The notes beneath the pieces were generated by a model. The model saw only the letters and a list, made by a program, of their open reading frames with translations. It searched no databases and was not told the DNA's origin. Position numbers and translations under genes: made by a program. From assembly GCA_964404765.1 (NCBI GenBank), contig CAYOLL010000251.1, positions 1-7,474 on the forward strand: a stretch of DNA of 7,474 bases, read 5' to 3'. Shown here piece by piece: positions 1-5,699 of this stretch; the first letter of the stretch is position 1, and each line of letters opens with the position of its first letter. This stretch comes from CAYOLL01 sp964404765 [NCBI: uncultured Gemmatimonadota bacterium] (GTDB lineage Bacteria; 4572-55).

Positions 1-85
1 CCCTTACAGGGCTTAAGAACAGGTCAATCGTCCAAATGCGGAAGTTATTTAATACCCAATCCTTAGGATTGCCAAAAGTCTAAAT

Positions 86-2686
86 CTAATCCGTTTGATG
101 AAGCAAAACTTTATCAATCTCAGCGGAAATATCGTCAAATCGGAAATCATCCAACAGGACTTCCATTTTGCCGACAAATGCCGGATGGACGGTTTGCAGG
201 CGCTCCAGTTGGCGGGTCAGGCTGGTCAGATCACCGGAAAACGCAAAGTCCTTCATCGCCAGTAGCTCGACCTTATTTGGCGGCAGGTTGAGGACGCTGT
301 CGGCTCCGGCAACCGGTTGGGCCGGGCTTTCCTTTAATAATTTCAGACCAAGATGATTTTGCAGACAGCCGGCCAAGAGGTTCATTTGTAAAGGTTTGAT
401 AAGAAAGTCGGTAGCGCCGGCGTCCAATGCTTCCTGACGGGTCAATTCAAAAGCGTTAGCGCTCACGACAATAATCGGCAGATTCTTCAGTGTCTCTGTG
501 GCGCGGGCGTGGCGCAGAAAGGCAAACCCATCCATTTCCGGCATGACCAAGTCCAACAAAATAACGTCCGGCTTATGGCTATCCAAAAGAATCAGCGCCT
601 CCAGGCCGTTCGTGGCTTCCTGCGTTAAAAAACCCAGCTTGGTCAGCATGGTTCTGAGCATCAGTCGATTTGTTCTAACATCGTCTACAATCAGCGCCAG
701 CTTTTTATTGTCTGGATTTTCGACAGCAATAAGATTTTGCCAGTTGATTTCTACCGGACGGGCTTGTTCTAACTTTAGCGGCAGCGGCAGTACAAACCAA
801 AAACGCGTCCCTTTTCCTACTTGGCTTTCCACTTTTAACTCGCCGCCCAGTTTGTCCGCCAATTGTCGGCTGATGCACAAACTCATCCCTGTTCCTTCGG
901 AAAAAAGGCGGGGATCTTTAATCTGATGAAACGGTTCAAAAATAAGTTCGAGGTACTGTTCCGGAATACCGATACCCGAGTCAATTACATCGAACCGCAG
1001 GCAGTTTTCGAGATATTCAATGGTAAAGGTAATATGGCCCTGAAGCGTGAATTTGACGGCATTGCTAAGCAGATTTAACAGTATTTGACGCAACCTTTTT
1101 TCGTCGGTATAGACGACTAAAGGCAAGGCATTGACTTCTTGATAATTAAACGTCAAGCCTTTTTGCTGCGCTAAAATTTGGACCATGTCGATAATGGTTC
1201 GCAGGGTACTTTTCAGGTGAACATCACGTAATTCAAGATCAAACCGGCCCGCTTCAATTTTTGTATAATCAAGGATGTCGGAAATCAGCGTCAGCAGATG
1301 CTGGCCGCTTTTATAAATAATTTCCGCATCTTCCTGTTGATGCCTGGTCAGACCGGGTTCTTTGGCCAAAATCTGGGCAAATCCCATGATAGCATTCAGC
1401 GGCGTGCGCAGCTCGTGACTCATATTAGCCAGAAAGGCGTTTTTGGCCCGGTTTGCCGCCTCGGCCTGTTCGCTTGCCTTTTTAATTTCGGCCTCATGCC
1501 GCATTTGGTCGGTAACGTCGGAAACGACGTAGGCGTAGCGCAATTTACCGTTGTCGGTCAAACCTAAAAAGGAAACTGTTGCCGAAAACCAAAGCTCAGC
1601 GGCGGAAGTTGCGTGTTTATATTCAAATCGAACGACCTGCCCGGTCTGACGGCTTTCCTCATATTTGCTGCGCCAGAATTGAATAACGTCGTGTGGAATA
1701 CCCATTTCACTGGCAAGCTTATTGCGCATCGTCTCTTGATTATAACCAAAGAATGCCGCCGCGATTTCATTGTCGGCAACATGCTGGATGTCATCCTCTA
1801 CAAGCTCGACAATACCGCGCATTGCGCCCGGACTTTCAAAAAAATTGTTCAAAATGACATCGCGTTCGCGCAGTTCCGCTTCTGCCCGGACGCGGGCGGT
1901 CACATCATTAAAAATGGCAATAAACATATCGTCAATAGGACTCATAACGATTTCCACATCCCGCACGGTCCCGTTATTGCAGACAACTCGGTAGTTGCGC
2001 GGCGGGGTGGCTGTCCCGGTCGCGATTGCCTGCTGAACATCAGTGTTCCAGATTTGGAGAGCTTCGTCGCGATAGATCGGATCGGGATAGGCGCGTAAAA
2101 ACCAATCCTGGTTGGTGGGAATATCCCGGAGTGTGTAGCCAAATAGCTCACTGAATTTGTAATTCAGATAGGTGATTTCCCCGCTCGGTCCGATCACCCC
2201 GGTGGCAATGGGTGAATAGGTCATTAAGTCCTGAAACTGCTGCTGGCTTTTATTTGTAAATATTTGAAGCTCGCGGCGCTCCAAGCGTTCTTTGACCAAT
2301 CGTTCGGCCACTTGCAGTCTGATCTTGAAAAGGCCGCTATCCAGGGGTTTAAAAATATAATCATCTGCTCCGGCGTCTAAAGCCAGATGCAGATTTTCCG
2401 GGTTGATAACCGCCGTCAGCACAATGATGGCGCATTCGGCTCCGCCCGGCAAGAGACGTATCTGACGACAAAGGGTTAGTCCGTCCATGCCCGGTAGTTG
2501 AACATCCAAAATTAAGAGCGGAAAAAAACTTTCCTGAAAACCGGCCAAAGCTTCGTGGGCGGTGATATAGCCAATTGGTTCCCATTTTTGCAGCAGCATC
2601 AGATGACGCAGCAGGGACTGAACGCCGGCATCATCCTCGATTATCATAGCGCGTCTGGAAAAGTTAGCGGCTAAAGGCAACTGCAT
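86..2686 (-). CDS. Soluble hybrid sensor histidine kinase (REC-PAS-PAS-HisKA-HATPase-REC)
   Basis: This is an 866-residue cytoplasmic phosphorelay protein; no signal peptide or membrane segment is seen. Domains in order: a receiver at about 13-128 (acidic E17-D18-D19, phosphoacceptor D61 in LILDVQLPGMDG, T91, K113); two PAS domains at about 150-265 and 275-395; a HisKA dimerisation domain with H424 in SHELRTPLN; a HATPase with N-box N538/N542, G1 box DSGIGIP at 569-575 and FEPF at 583-586; and a second receiver at about 663-780 (D668-D669, D712 in LLDLVMPEMDG, S742, K764). An 85-residue helical tail follows without an obvious HPt histidine. The G2 box reads GTGMSL instead of the usual GTGLGL, so one glycine is a serine (S602). 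The start is supported by GGAG ten bases upstream on the minus strand (2697-2700). Two receivers around one kinase core suggest that the N-terminal one controls kinase activity. The signal is unknown. It is divergent from the dehydrogenase, but no regulatory link is shown. Confidence 0.95.
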   Translation of the reverse strand: MQLPLAANFSRRAMIIEDDAGVQSLLRHLMLLQKWEPIGYITAHEALAGFQESFFPLLILDVQLPGMDGLTLCRQIRLLPGGAECAIIVLTAVINPENLHLALDAGADDYIFKPLDSGLFKIRLQVAERLVKERLERRELQIFTNKSQQQFQDLMTYSPIATGVIGPSGEITYLNYKFSELFGYTLRDIPTNQDWFLRAYPDPIYRDEALQIWNTDVQQAIATGTATPPRNYRVVCNNGTVRDVEIVMSPIDDMFIAIFNDVTARVRAEAELRERDVILNNFFESPGAMRGIVELVEDDIQHVADNEIAAAFFGYNQETMRNKLASEMGIPHDVIQFWRSKYEESRQTGQVVRFEYKHATSAAELWFSATVSFLGLTDNGKLRYAYVVSDVTDQMRHEAEIKKASEQAEAANRAKNAFLANMSHELRTPLNAIMGFAQILAKEPGLTRHQQEDAEIIYKSGQHLLTLISDILDYTKIEAGRFDLELRDVHLKSTLRTIIDMVQILAQQKGLTFNYQEVNALPLVVYTDEKRLRQILLNLLSNAVKFTLQGHITFTIEYLENCLRFDVIDSGIGIPEQYLELIFEPFHQIKDPRLFSEGTGMSLCISRQLADKLGGELKVESQVGKGTRFWFVLPLPLKLEQARPVEINWQNLIAVENPDNKKLALIVDDVRTNRLMLRTMLTKLGFLTQEATNGLEALILLDSHKPDVILLDLVMPEMDGFAFLRHARATETLKNLPIIVVSANAFELTRQEALDAGATDFLIKPLQMNLLAGCLQNHLGLKLLKESPAQPVAGADSVLNLPPNKVELLAMKDFAFSGDLTSLTRQLERLQTVHPAFVGKMEVLLDDFRFDDISAEIDKVLLHQTD

Positions 2687-2737
2687 GGGGTTTCTACTCC
2701 GATAATGTGTGACGTTTAAGCAAACTCTTAGGGTTTC

Positions 2738-2766
2738 TCCTCAAATTGGTATTGAAAATTTGAGGA
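2738..2766 (-). promoter_or_regulatory. Perfect 10-bp dyad in the kinase leader
   Basis: The arms TCCTCAAATT (2738-2747) and AATTTGAGGA (2757-2766) are exact reverse complements around a 9-base spacer. The dyad lies between the predicted promoter and the kinase start, about 50 bases upstream of the ATG, so it would be transcribed. It could be an RNA hairpin in the 5' leader or an operator for a dimeric regulator. No T-run follows it on the minus strand, so it is not a standard terminator. Confidence 0.55.
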
Positions 2767-2795
2767 ATTTATACTGTGACCTGACATAAAATTAA

Positions 2796-2824
2796 AGTGT
2801 AGCAAAAATACCCAAGCTTGTCAA
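2796..2824 (-). promoter_or_regulatory. Sigma70-like promoter of the hybrid kinase gene
   Basis: Read on the minus strand, a perfect TTGACA (-35, 2819-2824) is followed after exactly 17 bases by TACACT (-10, 2796-2801), which matches the consensus at four of six positions. The predicted transcription start is near 2789, giving a leader of about 100 bases that contains the 2738-2766 dyad. This assumes the organism uses an ordinary housekeeping sigma factor. Confidence 0.6.
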
Positions 2825-2867
2825 ACAGATTCGCGTCGACAGGGAAATTATCAAAAAAAAAATTTGA

Positions 2868-2882
2868 TGATTTTTATTTTTG
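2868..2882. repeat. Left copy of the direct repeat flanking the MITE-like element
   Basis: The 15 bases TGATTTTTATTTTTG abut the left terminus of the element and recur exactly at 3023-3037, abutting the right terminus. This is the pattern of a target-site duplication. The sequence is A/T-rich, so chance similarity is less negligible than for a complex 15-mer, but the exact abutment on both sides is telling. Confidence 0.7.
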
Positions 2883-3022
2883 TGTACTAGTCAACAACCT
2901 CTTGAACACTTCCACAGTTTTGATCGGATGTCATTCTGAAGGAATCTTTTAACGGGGTTTGTACAAGCTTGCAAAAAGATTCCTTCGGAATGACAGTGTT
3001 CGACAGGTCGTTGACTAGTACA
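2883..3022. mobile_element. 140-bp MITE-like inverted-repeat element, non-coding
   Basis: The termini are perfect 13-bp inverted repeats (TGTACTAGTCAAC at 2883-2895, complement at 3010-3022). The outer stem extends to 27 bp (2883-2909 with 2996-3022) with two mismatches and one G-T pair. A 19-base one-sided interruption (2910-2928) follows on the left arm only. An inner 22-bp stem (2929-2950 with 2974-2995, one G-T pair) closes on a 23-base loop containing the palindrome TTGTACAA. The whole element can therefore fold as one long hairpin. It has no ORF and no transposase, so any movement would need a transposase acting in trans. It is bounded exactly by 15-bp direct repeats. The inner arm (GTCATTC, one variable base, then GAAGGAATCTTTT) resembles short dispersed repeats I recall from intergenic regions of several bacterial groups; this recollection is not verified. 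Both termini carry an outward-facing TTGACT, but no matching -10 was found. Confidence 0.8.
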
Positions 3023-3037
3023 TGATTTTTATTTTTG
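3023..3037. repeat. Right copy of the direct repeat flanking the MITE-like element
   Basis: This is the exact second copy of the 15-mer at 2868-2882 and directly follows the right terminus of the element. Deleting 2883-3037 would restore a continuous A/T-rich sequence, presumably the empty site. Confidence 0.7.
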
Positions 3038-3150
3038 GCGGGTTATCTCTTTTTATACTGCCGATTCTGTTTTTTCTGTTGATATTTACTTCAATCAATA
3101 GTAAGCTGTTGTAAGGTTTTTAAAAATTAGCATTTACTGTCAATGCCATG

Positions 3151-3156
3151 TATAAT
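3151..3156 (+). promoter_or_regulatory. mmsA: Candidate -10 box of the dehydrogenase gene
   Basis: A perfect TATAAT lies 24 bases upstream of the chosen ATG at 3181 and would give a short leader containing the ribosome binding site. No good -35 is found at 16-18 bases upstream (the best nearby hexamer, TTTACT at 3133, is only 12 bases away), so the promoter may be weak, activator-dependent or wrongly called. It overlaps the alternative upstream ATG at 3148 and argues against that start. Confidence 0.4.
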
Positions 3157-3167
3157 TCATTATTTTT

Positions 3168-3174
3168 AAAGGAG
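3168..3174 (+). promoter_or_regulatory. mmsA: Ribosome binding site that fixes the dehydrogenase start
   Basis: AAAGGAG sits six bases before the ATG at 3181. The in-frame ATG at 3148 has no purine-rich site in front of it, and it would add an 11-residue extension (MYNSLFLKEHF) unlike a dehydrogenase N-terminus. The 3181 start is therefore preferred. Confidence 0.85.
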
Positions 3175-3180
3175 CATTTT

Positions 3181-4635
3181 ATGAAATATCCGGAAGTTCA
3201 AAACTATATTGGCGGACACTTTGTATCCGGTGTTACGCGGCGGCTGGATGTCACCTGCCCGTTGAACGGCGAAAAAATTTCCAGCGTGCCGTTATCGGAT
3301 GCGGCAGAACTGGATCGCGCCGTACAGGTTGCCAAAGCCGCTTTTCCCAAATGGTCAAAAATGACCATTAAGGATCGCGTCCAGATCTTCTTTCGTTACA
3401 AGATGATGATCGAGGAAAATCTGGAAGAACTGGCCATGCTGACCCATGATGAAAACGGTAAAACCATGGACGAAGCCAAGGCCGAAGTGTTGAAGAGCGC
3501 GGAGTTGACCGAGTTTGCCTGCTCACTGCCGCAGTTGGTTCAGGGTGAGCTGTTGGAAGTCAGCTCCGGTGTGGAATGCCGTGTGGAGCGTGTGCCGGTT
3601 GGGGTTGTCGCATCCATTGCGCCGTTTAATTTTCCGCACATGGTGCCGCACTGGACAATTCCCAATGCGCTGGCTTTGGGCAATTGTATGATTCTCAAGC
3701 CGTCGGAAGTTGTGCCGATCAGCGCCAACCGGATTGCGGCCATGCTTAAACAGGCAGGCTTGCCCGACGGGGTGTTTAATGTCGTCAACGGCGACCGGGA
3801 GATTGTCGAAGCGATTTGTGATCATCCCGATATTGCCGCAGTGTCGTTTGTCGGCTCTACCAAAGTAGCTAAGTTGGTCTATCAGCGGGCTTGCGGCAAT
3901 CTTAAGCGTTGCGCCGCATTGGGCGGCGCAAAAAACCATCTGATCGTTTTGCCGGATGCGCATGCGCAAATGACGGCGACCAATATTGCGGCTTCCATGG
4001 CCGGTTGTGCGGGACAGCGCTGCATGGCAGCCTCGGCGATGGTCGGCGTGGGTAAGATTGACCACATCGTCGAAAAGCTGTGCGAGGAGGCCCGCAAAAT
4101 AGTGCCCGGTAAAAATCTGGGTTCTGTCATCTCCAAAGCGGCCAAAGAGCGCATCGAGCGTTACATCACCGAAGCCGAGGCGCAGGGCGCTAAAATTCTG
4201 GTCGACGGCCGCGGAACAATTGTGCCCGGTCATGAAGGCGGCTATTATGTCGGACCAACCGTCATCGACAACGTCAAGCCGGAGATGGCGATTGCCAAAG
4301 AAGAAGTTTTTGGCCCGGTTCTGGCTATTATCCGCGTTGACAGCTTGAATGAGGCTGTTAAAATCGAAAACAATTCCCCTTACGGTAATGCCGCCGGCGT
4401 CTACACCCAAAGCGGCGCAGCCGCCCGTTTCGTCATTGAAAATGCCAGCGCCGGCATGATCGGCGTCAATATTGGTGTGCCGGTGCCACGCGAGCCGTTC
4501 TCTTTTGGCGGCTGGAACGAATCCAAGTTCGGCACAAATGACATTACCGGCAAAAGCTCAATTGATTTGTGGACGCAATTGAAGAAGACGACCGTGAAGT
4601 GGAATCCGGAAGCCTGGACAAATTGGATGAGTTAA
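3181..4635 (+). CDS. mmsA: CoA-acylating (methyl)malonate-semialdehyde dehydrogenase
   Basis: This cytosolic NAD-dependent enzyme would convert methylmalonate semialdehyde plus CoA to propionyl-CoA and CO2, or malonate semialdehyde to acetyl-CoA. It acts at the end of valine, inositol, beta-alanine and reductive pyrimidine breakdown. It has 484 residues, near the family's usual size of about 490-500. Visible features: oxyanion Asn150 in APFNFPHMVP, NAD-binding loop VGSTK (224-228), catalytic Cys281 in GQRCMAAS, ribose-contacting EEVFGP (374-379), and the family C-terminal motif FSFGGWNESKFG. The general-base Glu of ordinary aldehyde dehydrogenases (ELGG) is Ala246 in ALGGAKNH, as expected for the CoA-acylating subfamily. 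The start at 3181 follows AAAGGAG; an in-frame ATG at 3148 overlaps a TATAAT and is rejected. A hairpin with a T-run follows the gene. An NCS1 permease two genes downstream suggests pyrimidine or hydantoin catabolism, but the substrate is inferred. Confidence 0.93.
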   Translation: MKYPEVQNYIGGHFVSGVTRRLDVTCPLNGEKISSVPLSDAAELDRAVQVAKAAFPKWSKMTIKDRVQIFFRYKMMIEENLEELAMLTHDENGKTMDEAKAEVLKSAELTEFACSLPQLVQGELLEVSSGVECRVERVPVGVVASIAPFNFPHMVPHWTIPNALALGNCMILKPSEVVPISANRIAAMLKQAGLPDGVFNVVNGDREIVEAICDHPDIAAVSFVGSTKVAKLVYQRACGNLKRCAALGGAKNHLIVLPDAHAQMTATNIAASMAGCAGQRCMAASAMVGVGKIDHIVEKLCEEARKIVPGKNLGSVISKAAKERIERYITEAEAQGAKILVDGRGTIVPGHEGGYYVGPTVIDNVKPEMAIAKEEVFGPVLAIIRVDSLNEAVKIENNSPYGNAAGVYTQSGAAARFVIENASAGMIGVNIGVPVPREPFSFGGWNESKFGTNDITGKSSIDLWTQLKKTTVKWNPEAWTNWMS

Positions 4636-4642
4636 GAACATT

Positions 4643-4674
4643 TAGACTGTTAGGCGGTTAGACTGTAGGTTACT
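4643..4674. repeat. Degenerate 8-bp tandem repeat forming a terminator arm
   Basis: The octamers TAGACTGT, TAGGCGGT, TAGACTGT and AGGTTACT follow one another without gaps, the first and third being identical. The second to fourth units overlap the left arm of the terminator stem. The opposite arm shows the same 8-base phasing on the other strand. This looks like simple-repeat drift or an inverted duplication rather than a coding remnant. Confidence 0.45.
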
Positions 4675-4724
4675 CAATGGGCTCAGAGCGACCTAAAAAC
4701 CTATAGTCTATCCGCCTGTTTTTT
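4651..4724 (+). terminator. Intrinsic terminator after the dehydrogenase gene
   Basis: The arms at 4651-4671 and 4698-4718 are 21 bases each. They pair with 18 standard pairs, two G-U pairs and one mismatch around a 26-base loop. A run of six T (4719-4724) follows immediately. The loop is longer than usual, but the stem and T-run are convincing. It would separate the dehydrogenase transcript from the Rpn gene, whose ribosome binding site begins only two bases after the T-run, so downstream genes would need read-through or an unseen promoter. Confidence 0.7.
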
Positions 4725-4736
4725 AGAGGAGCGGCC

Positions 4737-5678
4737 ATGAGCGAAACACGAACATTGGTCAGTTTTGATTGGGCGATCAAGAACATTTTGCGCGATAAAG
4801 CTAACTACGATATCTTGGAAGGCTTTCTCAGCACGTTGTTGGAAAAAGACATCAAAATCCTGTCATTGCTGGAAAGCGAAACCAATCAGCAAAACGAAAG
4901 CGACAAATTTAACCGCGTAGATTTGGTGGTCGAAGATGAGACGAAAGAAATCTATGTGATTGAGGTGCAAAACAGTTGGGAGCGGCATTATCTGCAGCAG
5001 TTGCTATATGGTTCGTCCAAGCTGATCGTAGATCATATCAAGATAGGCGAGCCTTTTGAGAAAGTCAAAAAAGTGATTTCGATCAGCATTCTTTACTTTT
5101 TGCTGGGCGAAGGCGAGGACGACTACTTGTATAAAGGCACGACCGCATTTTACGGCTTGAACACACGCAAGGCGCTGCGACTTCACCCGGACAAACGACG
5201 GGCGGCTTTGGGGCGGGAAGTTCGGATCTGCAAGAACATTTTCCCGGAATACTATTTGATTGAAGTGGAGCGGTTTCAAAATATCATTCATAATGGCATT
5301 GACGAATGGATTTACTTCTTCAAAAATTCGGAAGTGCGCGATGAATTTAAGTCCAAGAATATGGATGCGTTGCGCGAGAAGTTGGATTTTCTGAAAATGC
5401 CGCTGGAAAAGCGGCGGTTGTACGAACGATATCAGGTCGACAAAGCGAGCGAAAAAGATATGTTTGAATCGGCGCGGATTGAGGGCGAGGTTGCCGGTTT
5501 TGAAAAAGGTGAAGAGCTCGGCCTGAAAAAAGGCGAAGAACTCGGTTTTAGAAAGAGCAAAGCTATCACTGCAAAAGAGATGCTTGCGGACGGCATGCCC
5601 ATCTCAAAAATTGTTAAATATACCGGCCTCTCCGAGTCTGAAATTTTGGGCATCAAGGACGAGCTAAAGCTGCGGTAA
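4737..5678 (+). CDS. Rpn-type PD-(D/E)XK nuclease / putative transposase
   Basis: This is a 313-residue protein of the recombination-promoting nuclease (Rpn, PDDEXK_2-like) family. E. coli RpnA is a divalent-cation-dependent DNA endonuclease that stimulates RecA-independent recombination, and Rpn proteins have also been linked to phage defence. The N-terminal part (about 7-190) shows FDWAIKNILRD, then the nuclease core with D62 in RVDLVVED and E76-x-Q78 in IYVIEVQ, which looks intact. After a charged linker, glycines fall exactly every four residues from G250 to G270 (two GFEKGEEL-like 8-residue repeats). The C-terminus (about 278-309) is the small helical module seen in many relatives (MLADGMPISKIVKYTGLSESEI). 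AGGAG lies five bases before the ATG. The gene follows a terminator and is 21 bp from the permease. No terminal inverted repeats flank it, so it is not visibly a complete insertion sequence. The in vivo role is unknown. Confidence 0.85.
   Translation: MSETRTLVSFDWAIKNILRDKANYDILEGFLSTLLEKDIKILSLLESETNQQNESDKFNRVDLVVEDETKEIYVIEVQNSWERHYLQQLLYGSSKLIVDHIKIGEPFEKVKKVISISILYFLLGEGEDDYLYKGTTAFYGLNTRKALRLHPDKRRAALGREVRICKNIFPEYYLIEVERFQNIIHNGIDEWIYFFKNSEVRDEFKSKNMDALREKLDFLKMPLEKRRLYERYQVDKASEKDMFESARIEGEVAGFEKGEELGLKKGEELGFRKSKAITAKEMLADGMPISKIVKYTGLSESEILGIKDELKLR
5496..5543 (+). repeat. 24-bp tandem repeat inside the Rpn gene
   Basis: Two adjacent 24-bp units (5496-5519 and 5520-5543) encode GFEKGEEL and GLKKGEEL, and a decayed third begins at 5544 (GFRKSKA). 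The change in copy is in frame and keeps the glycine-every-fourth-residue phase. Such a tract can vary in copy number without frameshift. Confidence 0.75.
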
Positions 5679-5699
5679 CAATTCACATTAGGAAACCTC

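Larger units (their letters stand above)
2687..3180. other. Divergent intergenic region with an inserted element
   Basis: This 494-bp gap separates the minus-strand kinase from the plus-strand dehydrogenase. It holds, in order, the kinase leader with a dyad, the kinase promoter, an A/T-rich stretch including a run of ten A (2853-2862), the 140-bp MITE-like element, and the dehydrogenase promoter and ribosome binding site. I see no credible coding region in it. Confidence 0.8.

Noticed and set aside
57-71. Palindrome CAATCCT-T-AGGATTG downstream of the kinase stop
   Set aside because: It has a one-base spacer and no T-run on the minus strand, so it is a poor terminator; it could be a chance dyad or a protein site, but nothing else supports it.
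1613-2098. 161-codon plus-strand open frame within the kinase gene
   Set aside because: It lies opposite the PAS region of a clear kinase, with no ribosome binding site or family resemblance seen; it is a shadow frame.
3010-3040. Outward promoter from the right end of the MITE (TTGACT as -35)
   Set aside because: No acceptable -10 hexamer lies 15-19 bases downstream, and the equivalent box at the left end also lacks a -10.
3148-3180. Eleven-residue N-terminal extension of the dehydrogenase from an upstream ATG
   Set aside because: There is no ribosome binding site before 3148, the ATG overlaps a TATAAT, and AAAGGAG sits at the proper distance before the ATG at 3181.
3523-4410. 295-codon open frame on the minus strand within the dehydrogenase gene
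   Set aside because: It is antisense to a well-conserved enzyme, its translation is rich in Arg, His, Asn and Asp with no recognisable motif, and it is explained by the codon bias of the real gene.
4636-5699. Rpn gene as a complete insertion sequence
   Set aside because: No terminal inverted repeats or flanking direct repeats were found around the gene; the inverted repeat upstream is entirely on one side and ends in a T-run, so it is a terminator.
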